A stretch of DNA of 64,000 bases from Pictodentalium vernedei (GCA_031216915.1 JAUFNR010000203.1:1-64000); one strand, 5' to 3'. Positions 22,376 to 34,192 are shown, counted from the stretch's first letter. A program made the numbers and translations. Notes: generated from the sequence alone by a model not told the origin.

Positions 22376-22599
22376 GTGAGTTTCGTTTTCTTTCTGTTTT
22401 TTTTTTTTTTTTTGGGGGGGGGGGGGGGAGGGAGGGGGGAGTGATGAGAGGAGGGCGTGTTTTCTAGTTATTTATCTGAGGATAGTTATATGAGGAAAAT
22501 TATCAGAAGATAGTAGGTTGCCCGTGTTACGGGAGTAAAATGAGGAATGATGATATCCTATAACATCATTTTGCTTCTCGCCAGCAATGAATCAACATG
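22376..22599. other. Start of intron 1: poly-T/poly-G tract and first minisatellite-like words
   Basis: It starts with GTGAGTTTCG, then a pyrimidine and T tract, a run of about 20 G (from about 22413) and the first GGATAGTTATATGA-type words near 22480-22510. Confidence 0.7.
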
Positions 22600-22815
22600 A
22601 CAAAGTACCGGGGCTAGGAAGCATACATGGGTCACATGGAAGCTAGGAACCATATAGGAGTCAGATCCAAGAGGTCAGTCCCAGATAGGTCCACGCTGGT
22701 CTGAGATATGTCCACATCGGTTCGAAATGATCACTACTTGTCCCCCAAAAAGTCTCCAAAACCCCCACTATCCTCAGTTCGCAAATATCGGGATGTGCCC
22801 ATGTTCTTTACGTTT
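22600..22815. repeat. Segment flanking the minisatellite, left copy
   Basis: CCAAGAGGTC, then CAGTCCACATCGG-like, then CCAAAACCCCCACTATCCTC, then CAAATATCGGGATGTGCCCA is a diverged direct duplicate of about 25890-26075 on the far side of the array. Confidence 0.65.
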
Positions 22816-22889
22816 TTGAAGAACGCTGTACGCCAGTACACATGTGAATGGGTTTTTTTGAGGGTCATTATGGTATGGTATGGTGATGT

Positions 22890-25785
22890 GTTAGTAGAGG
22901 ATATTTATCTGATGATAATTATATGAGGATAGTTATCTGGGGAATGATTATCTGAGGAGGGTTATATGAGGATACGTATATGAAGATAGTTACCTGGGGA
23001 TAGGTACCTGGGGATAGTTACACGAGGACAGTTTTTTGAAGATAGTTATATGAGGACAGATATATAAAGATACTTTATCTGGGGATAGTTGCATGATGAT
23101 AGTTATTTGAGGATAGTTATATGAGGATGGATATATGAGGATAGTTATCTGGGGGCAGTTATATGATGGTAGCTATCTGGGGATAGTTATCTGGGAATAG
23201 TTATACGAGGATAGTTATATAGATAGTTATCTCGGGGATAGTTATCTGGGAATAGTTATATGAAGGTAGTTATATAGATAGTTATATGAGATAGTTATCT
23301 CGGGTTAGTTTTACGAGGATAGTTATTTGTGAATAGATATATAAGGAGATTCACCTGTGGATAGTTATATCAGGATAGTTATATGAGGATAGTTATCTGG
23401 GGATAGTTATCTGGGTTAGTTATATGATGAGAGTTACATGAGGATAGATACATCGGGAAAGTTGTCTGGGGATAATTATGTGAGGAGAGATATATGAGGA
23501 GAGTTATCTGGGGATAGTTATACGAGGATAGTTATCTGGGGATAGTTGTCAGGGGATAGTTATATGAGAATAATGGTATGGGGATAGTCATATGTGGATA
23601 GTTTTATGAAGATAGGTATACGAGGGTAGTTGCCTGGGGATAGGTATATGAAGATAGTTGTCTGTGGAGGATAGATACGTCGGGATAGTTGTCTGGAGAT
23701 AATTATGTGAGGAGAGATTTATGAGGAGAATTATCTGAGGATAGTTATATGAGGATAGTTATCTGGGGATAGTTGTCAGGGGATAGTTATATGAGAATAA
23801 TTGTATGGGGATAGTCATATGTGGATAGTTATATGAAGATAGGTATACGAGGGTAGTTGCCTGGGGATAGGTATATGAAGATAGTTGTCTGGAGATGGCT
23901 ATATGTGGACAGTTATATGAGGATAGTTATCTGGAGATGGTTATATGGGGATAGTTATGCGAGGATAGTTATCTGGGGATCGTTATATGAAGATAGTTAT
24001 ATGATGATAGTTATATGAGGATAATATATGAGGATTGTCACATGAGGATAGTTATATGAAGATAGTCATATAAATATAGTTATCTGGGGGTAACTACATG
24101 AGGATAGTTATCTGGGGATACTTCTACGAGGATAGTTATATGAGGATAGATATCTGGGGATAGTTATATGAGGACAGTTACATGAGTATAATTATATGAA
24201 GATGGTTTTATGGGGATAGTTATATGGGGACAGTTATGGGAGGATAGTCATCTAAGGATAGTTATATGAGGATAGTTATGTGGGGATAGTTATATGAAGA
24301 TAGTTGTATAAAGATAGTTACTCAGGGATAGCTATATGAGAGTAGTTATCTCGGATAGGTACACAAGGATAGTTATCTGAGGATAGTTACATGAAGATAG
24401 TAATCTGGAGATAGCTATATGAGTAAGGTTATATGAGGATAGTATCTCGGGGTAGTTGTAGGAGGATAGGTATATGAGGGTAGTTATCTGGGGGTAGTTA
24501 TCTGGGGATAGTTATATGACTATAGTTATATGAGGACAATAATCTGGGGATAGTTATGTGAGGAGAGGTGCATGAGGACAGACATATTAAAATAGTTATC
24601 TGGGGATAGTTATATAATGATAGTTATATCGGGAGAGTTATATGGGGACAGTTATACGAAAATAGTTGTTTGTGGATAGTTATATGAGGATAGCTATATG
24701 GGGACAGTTATATGAAGAGAGCTATATGAGGATAATCGTATGGAGATAGTTATATGAGGATAGTTATATAAGGATAGTTATATAAGAATAGTTACACGAG
24801 GATAGTTATATGGGGGTCGTTATCTGGAGATAAGTATATGGGGATAATTATATGAAGATAGTTATATAAAGATAGGTAGTTATCTGAGGATAGTGGGATA
24901 GTTATATGAAGATAGTTATATAAAGATAGTTATATGAGGATAGTTATATTAGGATAGTTATATGAGGGTCGTTATCTGGAGATAGGTATTTGGGGATAAT
25001 TATATGAAGATAGTTATATAAAGATAGGTAGTTATCTGAGGATAGTGGGGATAGTTATATGAAGATAGTTATATAAAGATAGTCATATAAGGCTAGTTAT
25101 ATAAGGATAGTTATATAAGGATAGTTAGATGCGGATCGTTATCCGGTGATAGGTATATGGGGGTAGTTATATGGAGATAGTTACATAAAGATAGCTAGTT
25201 ATCTGGGAATAGTTGTATGATGCTAGTTATATAAGGCCATTTATCTGAGGATAGTTACATGAGGATAGTTATCTAGGGAAAGTTATATGAGGATAGTTAT
25301 TTGAGGATAATATATCAGGATCTTCATATGAGGATGGCTATATGAGGATGGTGTAAGGGGACAATTATATGAAGATAGTTATATGAGGATAGTTATATGA
25401 AGATAGTTATCTGGGGATAGTTATATCGGGATAGTTATATGAGGATAGTTATATGATATAGCTATATGAGGATAGCTATATGAGGATAGTTATATGATAT
25501 AGTTATATGGGACAATTATATGAAGATAGTTATATGAGGATAGTTATATGATATAGTTATATGAGGATAGTTTATATGAGGATAGTTTATATGATGATTG
25601 TTATACTAGATAGTTATCTGTGGATACTTATATGAATATAGTTATATGAGGAAATTTCGTGTGAGGATAGTCATATGAAGATAGTTTATACGATGATAGT
25701 TATATGAGGATAGTTATACGAGGATAGTTACATGGAGTAGTTCTATGAGGATAGTTATCTGGGAGTAGCTGTCTGAGGGCAGTAG
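22890..25785. repeat. 14-bp minisatellite GGATAGTTAT(A/C)TG(A/G), intron 1
   Basis: The 14-base unit GGATAGTTATATGA, with the common variant GGATAGTTATCTGG, repeats for about 2.9 kb (some 200 units; scattered units start near 22480). Variants change mainly at the A/C and final purine positions. Longer internal duplications exist: the block around 23480-23640 is repeated around 23690-23880, and 24830-24900 around 24960-25050. It occupies most of the first intron of the PAN-EGF-FReD gene. Confidence 0.95.
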
Positions 25786-25889
25786 GTGATTCGAGTTCCT
25801 ATTGAGCAAAATTGTAAGACGTCCCTCAATTCATCGTTTCGCGTCCGACAAGCGACGGGTGAGCGGCACACATGCAATGGTGTAAGAGC

Positions 25890-26075
25890 TACAGAGGAGC
25901 TATACAGCATACAGGGGCCATAAAGGACCTAGGCGCCACGTATGAGCCAATCTCAAGAGGTCTGCACTTGTCTCAGATAAATTCACGTATGTCCCTGATC
26001 AGTCCACATCAGTACCCACCAGTCCCCAAACCACCACTCGCTTCAGTCCCCAAATACCCGTCTGTGCTCATGTGC
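25890..26075. repeat. Segment flanking the minisatellite, right copy
   Basis: CTCAAGAGGTCTGCACTTGT, then CAGTCCACATCAGTACCCAC, then CCCCAAATACCCGTCTGTGC, then TCATG parallels 22600-22815. The array therefore lies between two diverged direct repeats. Confidence 0.65.
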
Positions 26076-26277
26076 TGCTCGTATTGTGCGCACATTGCGT
26101 ACTAACCTAAGGCACAACTCCGTTTTCATGCATATGTCCATGTGTTGTATGCGTTGTGTTCTATAGACTGTTTGTGGGAGGAAATCTCGCCTTTTCGTTT
26201 TTGAAGTATGTTCTTCGCAACCCCAGAGCCCCCGGAACAACCGAACAACTTTTTATACCTCCGCTCGCGGAGAAATC

Positions 26278-26382
26278 ATCTTGTCCGTCCGTCCGTCCGT
26301 CCGCTCGCGGGGTATATAGGATTCTTCTTGTCCGTCCGGCCATCCGTCCGTCCGTCCGTCCGTCCACCCGTCCATCCGTCCC
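26278..26382. repeat. (CCGT)n microsatellite within a dispersed repeat
   Basis: TACCTCCGCTCGCGGAGAAA is followed by (GTCC)n, then CCGCTCGCGGGGTATATAGG, then further CCGTCCGT units. The CGCTCGCGGGGTATAT plus CCGT-run arrangement is one I recall from dispersed repeats of marine invertebrates. Confidence 0.85.
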
Positions 26383-26617
26383 AAAATTCATTCATCAATA
26401 ACTTGTTGAGTGGGGAGGTGGCCTGAGTATCTTTTTGCGTCATCCTGAGATGACACTTTCTCTAGTTTATTTCTAGAGATGTCATGGCCCAATATCACTA
26501 AGTGGTATCCTTCACCCCCTGTTATACTACTCTCACCATACCCTTTATCCTTTCCCGTTTTGAGACCAAGCACGTCTAAGATCCTGCCCAAGGTTCGCTT
26601 GCTGCCATCCACTCATC

Positions 26618-26712
26618 ACCATGGCAAAAGACGTAACAACATGGCCGCCCACGCGGTTTACCATGCAACACACGTGGCAGTCGGAATGCACCGCGACATG
26701 GCGCCACTTTCG
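26618..26712. repeat. Dispersed repeat related to 2.8 kb
   Basis: ACATGGCCGCCCACGCGGTT, then TACCATG, and ACATGGCGCCACTTTCGG correspond to the 2793-2900 segment in order and orientation. It lies in intron 1, just upstream of exon 2. Confidence 0.65.
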
Positions 26713-26823
26713 GAGTTCGTCAGAAAAGGGTTACTTCGTACATGACACACGTTAAAATGGACATGAGTTAGGCAATTAAAGTCAACAGTGATAGGGTTAT
26801 TCAACGTAAGACATTTTTTTTAG

Positions 26824-26929
26824 GATTCGCCAAGATGTGTGAATGGTGGTACCTGGAATGGTGAAGATTCCAAATGTGCTGACTGCGATCACGGCTTCTC
26901 TGGTATATATTGTGAGAGACATATTATAG
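26824..26929 (+). CDS. Exon 2: EGF-like domain of the PAN-EGF-FReD protein
   Basis: The exon is preceded by a T-rich tract ending TTTTTTTTAG and followed by a donor ATAG|GTATCT. It encodes residues 102-136 plus one base. The peptide reads CVNGGTW, then KCADC, then DHGFSGIYC, an EGF-like signature (CxNGGT, CxC, GFxGxxC). Only four cysteines are present. The third canonical cysteine is replaced by Trp (GGTW) and the first canonical cysteine is absent. In EGF folds these two normally pair with each other, so the remaining four can still form the 2-4 and 5-6 bonds. The 106-base length shifts the phase from 0 to 1, which matches exon 3. Confidence 0.8.
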
Positions 26930-27060
26930 GTATCTTCCAGAAAATAAAGGCTAATTTTAAAATGAAAGCAATTAAATGCTGGGGAAATCAGTGATGGGGT
27001 GGTTATCTACTAGACGTGGCGCGTTAGTTACGCGTGATATGGGAGCGTGACAACCGTTAC

Positions 27061-27143
27061 TTATTCCTAGTTCCTTATTCGACACTCGTTATCAACCGAT
27101 AAAATCGGTTGATAACGAGTGTCGAATAAGGAACTGGGAATAA
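27061..27143. repeat. Palindrome with 40-bp arms
   Basis: TTATTCCTAGTTCCTTATTC, then GACACTCGTTATCAACCGAT, is followed after two bases by its reverse complement with one mismatch. It is a hairpin-forming MITE-like insertion; surrounding borders were not resolved. Confidence 0.88.
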
Positions 27144-28079
27144 ATTATGTGATAAAGTGATGATTAGCAATTTATATTCTTGGTTTGCAATTTCGTCAAA
27201 AGTTTCATTTGTAGAATCCAGCCTTGTTGTAAAATAAAGACAATATCTACTACTACTCTGAGACCTCCGCAAACTGAAAGCTTCAAACATAAAACTATTG
27301 ATTATATGTTGCATACTGGATATTGGAATTTCAATGAACATTAAATGTTTGTCTTTATTCGACGGCTAGGCTGAAATAAAAATAAACATGTTGTGCATGT
27401 AGACATCTGTTGACTTTATCAGCATTCCCCATATCGATAACGTATCCCCCCGCCTCCGTCTCATGTGGCCTTTACATACATACCAATAAATACTAACTGG
27501 AGAGACAAGACACCGATGACAGTTATCATCAATTGGTTCATATATCACTATTTCCTAACGTTTAACTCAACTAAGCAAATTCCTAAATGACTGGCATTGA
27601 CAATACTTTATACATGTCAATGCATTTATAATGTTAGAACCTATGGTAGTTGAGCTTTGCAACTTGCTTCAGACTACACGCCATCCCATTTGTATGTGTT
27701 CTTTACCTACAGTTTTATTTTCGAACCAAATTTACCATATTATTATTATAATTAATAATTAATATAAAATTAATCAGGTGTTCAGTATACTAATATCGAT
27801 TTATTTAACTTTAATTAACTTTGAGTCCAGTTTACGTCAGCCATTTCTGATATTTTGTCATTCCATTACACTAACCTCTATACAGTAAGGTTGCTGGAAG
27901 CTCTGCGAGAAACTTCGCAATCCAATTTGTACTCCCATCCAAGATGGCGTCAAATCAATGAACTCAATAACTCATCCCTGCCGATAACGTTCGATGGCGT
28001 AAAAGCTGTTACGCTGTGACTATAGAATCTGTAAGTCGGGATTATGGATAATTAACTGAAGATTTCATAAAAAATCTTT

Positions 28080-28238
28080 AAATAGAGGATATGGAATGAG
28101 TATTTTTCTCATATAATATTTATGAAACGAGTCTAAGAATTTTCTGTTTTGGCGAGCCTCTGGCGAGCCCAAACGGAAAATTCGGACGAGTTTCATAAAT
28201 ATTGTATGAGAAAAACACTCATTTCATATTCTATTTAT
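28080..28238. repeat. Palindromic element with about 70-bp arms
   Basis: The arm AAATAGAGGATATGGAATGA, then GTATTTTTCTCATATAATAT, then TTATGAAACGAG is mirrored to about 28238, around a loop near GGCGAGCCTCTGGCGAGCCC. Just outside, TATTTATCATATGACTC (28232-28248) is mirrored exactly at 28435-28451. The hairpin and the following 200 bp may therefore belong to one larger inverted structure. Confidence 0.8.
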
Positions 28239-28282
28239 CATATGACTCACACACGCACAAATTAGCCACTTAGTATGACTTT

Positions 28283-28350
28283 TTAACCCATCACCTAACT
28301 TGAGTTGCAGACAGCACTTGGAAAAAACATCCTCGTATAACTAAAATTGA
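28283..28350. mobile_element. piggyBac-like MITE fragment, copy C
   Basis: TTAA-CCCATCACCTAAC, then CAGACAGCACTTGG, then ATCCTCGTATAACTAAA matches the left end of copies A and D (CAGACGACACTTGC; TTGAATAACTAA). The central hairpin and right end are missing. Confidence 0.65.
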
Positions 28351-28469
28351 CCAATGAAATTGACGGAAGGCTTTATTTATCCCTGATTAATATGAAAACA
28401 AAATATCAAATGTTTAAAAGTGAACAAAACGGACGAGTCATATGATAAATAACGTTATATGGTAGTCCT

Positions 28470-28470
28470 G

Positions 28471-28501
<31 letters not shown>

Positions 28502-28502
28502 C
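28470..28502. repeat. Poly-C followed by (CA)n
   Basis: A run of about 17 C passes directly into ACACACACACACACC. The same arrangement occurs at 1067-1108 and 31496-31520. Confidence 0.85.
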
Positions 28503-29017
28503 GCCCAATCAGCCTGAGAGGGATACCACAGACCCCAATTTGTTTGACGGAATGTGTTTGTGACACAATTCCAAGCATCATAACTAGTCTAGTAAGAAAG
28601 CTCATGGTCGCTTGCAAGAACTGACCGATATGTAAGACTCCACTTTCACTCAAAAGAGAGTCTTCTGACTGAAAATATTAGTGTGGAGGTGGTGTCACAC
28701 CTGTCTACCCCTACACTTAGTTACGCCCTGGTCGAACGCTCACAGAACCTTTGTAAAGGCTCGGCTCTTGTGTCTCACGTCATGTTGAAGCAACATTTGT
28801 TGACGCGATACGCTGCTTCCATAAGTCGCTTCAACAATTTGCCTTGTGGAAGCAAATTGTTTGTTGAAGGACTGAACGAAACATGAAGGACTGAACGAAA
28901 CATTTAGCTAACTTGAAGCAATAACTAGAGGTTACCCACTGACAAACTATGTTGCGTTTACATAATTCCATAGACATCAACAAATTGCCATAACAAAGTG
29001 AATTTTTTATCTTCAGC

Positions 29018-29142
29018 AGAATATACACAGAACGACACACCCATGTGAATGGGTTAATCGATATGGCACGAGTGCCAGCGCAGAAGGATAATACCAGAGG
29101 TCAAAGGGCGCAAAAAATTTATCCTTCCGCGATGGCACAGGT
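29018..29142. repeat. Dispersed repeat with GGCAC dyad, copy 1
   Basis: TACACAGAACGACACAC, then GTGAATGGGTTAATCGATAT, then GGCACGAGTGCCAGCG, then GAAGGAT and TATCCTTC-type arms, then GCGATGGCACA is shared with 51479-51596. The stem between the GAAGGAT arms differs between the copies. Confidence 0.75.
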
Positions 29143-29915
29143 GAATTTGAATCTTCTTGTAAAGTGAATGAGTTTGCATCGAGTTGAGTACCAAAAACTG
29201 TCAGATATTTTAGCATTCTCGAGCTGGAAGTTAATGGGTTGACAATTATATCTGACAAATGTCAAGCTGACATCTCGTGTTCTATTACAAATTGCGTTTT
29301 ACCCCGCCTATACGTGTCGATAGGACCTTTAGACTCCCTGCGTTACTCACCTCGAGAAAAGTTTTTTTTAAATTTTGATTTCATAACCCATCGTATAATT
29401 TGAAAATGAAAACAAAATAATTTTACGAAGCCACCGCCGATAAAAAAAATTCAACTATTTTTTCAATATTCTTCAATTAATTGGGAGAAAAAAATAAAAA
29501 TAGATGTAAGCTGCAGTAATATAAAATTTATCCATATATTTGTATTATATGATAAGCTGAATTTCACTTGTTACCAAAGTGATTTTCTAAAAAGAAATCA
29601 TTCGAACGAGTAAACAACGGAATCAGAATTGACTCAGAATGATGATTTTCTATGCCGGATTTAATGGCAAAAAAATATAATTTACAAAATTTGAAAAAAA
29701 TATCGCGATATGATTAAATATCGCCTATCGTGAAAAGTTACCGATATGTAACAGGAATCATGTCATTAAATAATTGTCAGTCACTAATTTGTGCTACCGA
29801 CAATGATGTAAAAACACTGACCAGACAATCACACGGAAACACCGTAAATTCATTCGAAGCTCACTCCATGTATGTAGGGTAGTTGTAATCGTAAATAAAT
29901 AAATAAATAATTGCA

Positions 29916-30165
29916 CCCTTTACCTAACACGAAAAGCAGACGACACTTGCAAACAAAATTCTTGAATAACTAATTGTTTTCATTTTTTTATCTCAAAAAC
30001 ATAGGTTATGGCCCTCACTGGAACGAGCTCGATGGGCTCGTTCCAAAGAGTAGGGGTCATAACCTATGTGTTTGAAACAAAAAGGGAAAATATAATGAAA
30101 ATTGATTGGCTATTTTTGTGAATAGCGCTGGCTGGATTTGGCCGTTACGTTGGGTAAAGGATTAA
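29916..30165. mobile_element. piggyBac-like MITE, copy D
   Basis: The left end CCCTTTACCTAACACG lacks its TTAA flank; an (AAATA)n tract abuts it. The right end is ACGTTGGGTAAAGGA-TTAA. The interior matches copy A almost throughout (CAGACGACACTTGCAAACAA; CATAGGTTATGGCCCTCACT; GGAACGAGCTCG; AATAGCGCTGGCTGG). The central hairpin has a few mismatches and a small insertion (AGTAG). Confidence 0.85.
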
Positions 30166-31282
30166 GCTTACTGAGCACAGGGAAGTATTATCTTATTAAT
30201 AAAAAAAATAAGTAACTAATATAAAATAAATAAAATGAAATATAGCAAAACAGATGAAAGAAAAAAATGCAAAACAATAAACTTTTTTTATTCAAATATA
30301 GGCGGCAGTATATAAATAAGGTTGACATGATAAAACACACAATTCAGTAACAGTATTTAACAGCTGGTAATAGTAAATAGAAATTAATAACAACGAAAAT
30401 ACTGTGTAGATAAATTTCGCTTTTTGTCGTAAGTGTTGCTCAAGCAGATTTGGGATCTCGGCTGAGACTAACGATGAAAACTTTATTAAGAAAAAAAAAA
30501 AAAAAAATTAAAAATTAAAAAATTAAAAAAACATAAAATAAAATAAAATATAAAATGAAAAAAAACTATAAAAACTAAACAAAACATAATAAAAATTCTC
30601 CTTTGGAAACAATGTGGGCCATATTTTATTTCCCCGGAGTGCCATCTTTTTCGTATCCACAAGTGCCACTTTCCGGGGTTGCTGGAAAAGTGTGAAAAAA
30701 TCTGCCATATGTTCCGGTGGCATATTTTCCTGAACAATTTTTTTCAGGAAACCAAAATATGGACTTTACTTGGACCAGTGTGCAAACTAATATATTAATG
30801 CTTTGATTACAATTTTATGCCAATGAGTCGTTGTGAAGCTCTATTCAACTAGCGGTATGCCCGTCGAAAATTTATGGACAAGGTATTATAAGCCATTTTT
30901 ATGAAAAATGGATCAATCAGATCACATGCCTTTTAATATCCATTGTGATTACCACGTATAATAATTATAATAATATAATATAATATATTATATTATTATA
31001 TACTTTACGAATAACCACATTTGTGTTGGCTGGATCTCATACACGTGACTGGTACTCAAAAATCCATGTCCATCGGTTTTCCAGTGAATATCTACTTTCT
31101 AAATATAGCTTTTGGAAATCCCCTCTCTAGTTCCGTTTCAATCGACGTAATCTTTCACATTGTTTATTTTTTTTGTTATTCTGCAAATGGTCAAATAAAA
31201 GTATTTCTGGTAGATATAATTGAACTTTTAATTGACAAATAGAAGATTGTTTTGTTTAGGGTGGTGTATATCATAAGACAGT

Positions 31283-31427
31283 TATGGAGTTTTGTGGTGG
31301 TAAATACGATGTGATATGTAAACCTAAAAAAAACTTATATTGACCTTGGCTAACGCCTCGGTCAATATAAGTTTTTTAGGTTCGTATCACATCATATTCA
31401 CCAGCACAAAACTCCATAATTGTATAA
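31283..31427. repeat. Palindrome with about 65-bp arms
   Basis: TTATGGAGTTTTGTGGTGGT, then AAATACGATGTGATATG, then AACCTAAAAAAAACTTATAT, then TGACC is mirrored after a loop near TTGGCTAACGCCTC, with several mismatches. No coding content. Confidence 0.82.
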
Positions 31428-31614
31428 TAATGATTGGATATCATCCCTGGCTTATATTGTCATGAAAATAGCCTTTCAATATCAATAAAGTTATCCCCCC
31501 CCCCCCCCCCACACACACACTGTAATTATCAGACGCGCGCGGAAGGTCCAATTAAGAATCAAGTAAGTGTTGAGAAAAAAACACCCATGTCCTATGACAT
31601 GAGTAGAAAGTAAA

Positions 31615-31688
31615 GCCAAGTTTCCTTTTGTTACTTTTAGGGCTGCCTGTTGTATTCATTTATTAAAAGTAACAAAATGAAACTTGGC
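31615..31688. repeat. Inverted repeat with 25-bp arms
   Basis: GCCAAGTTTCCTTTTGTTAC, then TTTTA (31615-31639), is mirrored at 31663-31688 with minor differences and a 23-bp loop. Confidence 0.75.
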
Positions 31689-31931
31689 GTTTTATGGCAA
31701 CTCAATTAGAAGCAATTAGTTCGCAGATAATCTGTCATTAAGAATATCAGTATCACACTCCAACACTAAATGTTCACTTTGGCTCTTTGTTAAACGAATG
31801 CTTTTTTCAGTAATGTGCAAGTTATTTCCTTCCCAGGAAAAAAAAATTGGCAAATCTCATCTCCTAGACTTCGATATTAATGGAACGGGCTGTGTCTGTA
31901 TAATATGTCACGATGTACACACTTTTGATAT

Positions 31932-32608
31932 CAGGGACCGACCTGGGCATGCGCCAGTGCGTATTTGGTTCTGAAACATCAGGACCTGGCTCTTAAATCT
32001 CAGAAATAGGCTTCTCAGTTGGCGCGTAACTTCTCAGATCATATTTTGATATTCTTTCGATGAATAATCGAGAGAGACACTCTTACATGTATTATATATA
32101 TGATTATCATTTATCATTGTTGTAGAGTGCTTAAGTTAATACTTCAAGTCTTAATTACCAAGCATTAATCTTTACTGTGGTTTCTGATCAAGTCTTGGCT
32201 GCCTAAATAGGCAGCCAAGACTTGATCAGACTCAGATCATATTTTGATATTCTTTCGATGAATAATCGAGAGAGACACTCTTACATGTATTATATATATG
32301 ATTATCATTTATCATTGTTGTAGAGTGCTTAAGTTAATACTTCAAGTCTTAATTACCAAGCATTAATCTTTACTGTGGTTTCTGATCAAGTCTTGGCTGC
32401 CTAAATAGGCAGCCAAGACTTGATCAGAAACCACAGTGAATATTAATGTTTGCTATAGTGTTCTAAATGAAAATGATGAGAGCTATTACATACTTGCAGT
32501 GTGTGTTACAAACAGCAGTGTGACTCCGTAAATTGAAATCTGGCGTATGAATTGAAAAAATAGGCTCCGAGGCTAGAGCGTATTTTAAATAGTCCTGATC
32601 GGTCCCTG
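31932..32608. mobile_element. Non-autonomous DNA element, CAGGGACCGA ends, with internal duplication
   Basis: The ends are CAGGGACCGACCTGGGCA and GTCCTGATCGGTCCCTG. A 5-bp target duplication GATAT lies on both sides (31927-31931 and 32609-32613). The centre is a perfect hairpin on AAGTCTTGGCTGCC...GGCAGCCAAGACTT. A 198-bp internal segment (from about 32035, and again from about 32233), including the hairpin, is duplicated in tandem compared with the copy at 58840. No transposase is encoded. The superfamily is uncertain. Confidence 0.88.
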
Positions 32609-33185
32609 GATATAATGAGTACAAAAAAGGTACAAGTACAGGACATCAAAAAATGGTGAAAATGGTGTTTTCTAATCTTATGTTTAACAGGGGCTTCAAG
32701 CGAGAATAATAGTTAACTGTCCAAACTCACTGGGGAAGAAATTATGAAAACCCAGCTTCTGTATTTTATGTTACTCTACGAGAAATGCCTAAAGTTCGTG
32801 AAATGATGCGCACATGGATGATACAAATTCGCTAACATTTGGAAATTTCAATCTTTATGTGAAATTACCACACGCTTAGTGATGAAAATTTATCAGCCAT
32901 GCTAGGTTCATTTGCTATTCGCAGTTCCGTAATGATTGGTATTACACTTTTAAAGTATATCCAACTACCTGTTTTACGTTTTAGTTTAAATATTGTTATG
33001 AAAAGTGTATGTATTTTTTATTTAATTATATCTTTAATGATTAAAGTACAGAAATTAAGATTTTATTTGTGTTTGACATTATTTTTTAGCTTTTGAATAC
33101 GATAACTATGGAAAATGTATACTATTGGTAAAAGAGAAAATTTTTCAAATTTGCCAAAAAGTTGACGGAGCGAACTGATATGGGT

Positions 33186-34192
33186 TCAATATCGAGTATG
33201 AGACCTATTATTGTTAATTACGCTTGACAACACCGTCTCATGGTTGTAGATGGTCCTTTGTGGGATGTTGTTCCATTCTTGGACCAGCATGGCACCAAGC
33301 TCCTGGACACTTCTTGGTTGGACTGGACGGGCTGAAATTGCAAGCTGCAATTCATTCCAGACATGTTCGATTGGATTGAGGTCAGGGGATCTTGCTGGCC
33401 AGTCCATACGCTCAATCCCCTCCCTCTGTTGGTACTCCCGGACAGCATGGGCAACATGAGAACGGGCATTATCGTCCATCAGAATGAATCTATCGCCCAC
33501 TGCACCTGCATACAATCTGACGTGGACATCCAGGATCTCATCAATATACCGCTGTGCAGTCAATGTACCACGGTCAAGGACACAGAGCTCTGTACGTCCA
33601 TCTCAGCTGATGCCACCACAGACCATTATTGCCCCTCCGCCATAGCGGTCATGCTCAGCAATATTGGCTGCATGGAATCGCTCTCCTAGTCTTCTCAATA
33701 CCCTAGAACGCCTATCTGTGTTGTTTAGGAAGTGCATAGACTCATTTGTAAAAAGGACAGGTCGTCAATCTTCTCTGGTCCATTCATATTGTGCCTGACG
33801 GTGATACTGGGACAGCTGAATGTGAATACATGGTCTTCCCGATCGCAGACCACCTTCGTGCAACCTTGCCCGGATAGTCTGCGTCGAAACATTTACCCCG
33901 AATGCATTCTGAAAATCACTGCGAAGTTGGGTTGCTGTGTCAAAGCGGTTCGTACGGGCCTGAATGATCAAAAACGGTCTTCAGCTGCAGATGTTGCCCA
34001 GTCTCTGCCACCACCATGTCGTCTGACTGGTGTGCCATACTACTGAAATGTTGCCTAGGCTCTGGTGATCACCGTATGATGCACATCAAGGGCTTCACCA
34101 ACCTGACGATGGGTAGCCCCTCGTTCCACCATCCCTACAGCCCACCACATTTCTGCTTCAGACAAATGTCTTCTTACATTTGCATTCGTCAT
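33186..34192 (-). pseudogene. Tc1/mariner transposase relic
   Basis: On the - strand the frame opens with ATG at 34192 (TNANVRRHLSEAEMWWAVG, a helix-turn-helix start). It continues through a second DNA-binding part (TQTIRARLHEGGLRSGRP) to a catalytic domain with ILMDDNARSH and WPARSPDLNPIEHVWNEL. The second Asp and the Glu are separated by 34 residues, the DD34E arrangement of Tc1. It is broken: stops interrupt the frame near 34050 and 33770. The position of the first catalytic Asp reads FTNES, with Asn in place of the usual Asp. Clear terminal inverted repeats were not found. It lies in intron 2, antisense to the host gene. Confidence 0.9.

Noticed and set aside
22890-25785. A CRISPR array or similar spacer-repeat system
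   Set aside because: The units are 14 bp and directly adjacent with no unique spacers; this is a minisatellite in a eukaryotic intron.
26161-26426. Arg/Ser/Val- or Asp/Gly/Arg-repeat frames around 26.3 kb
   Set aside because: These are translations of the (CCGT)n microsatellite.
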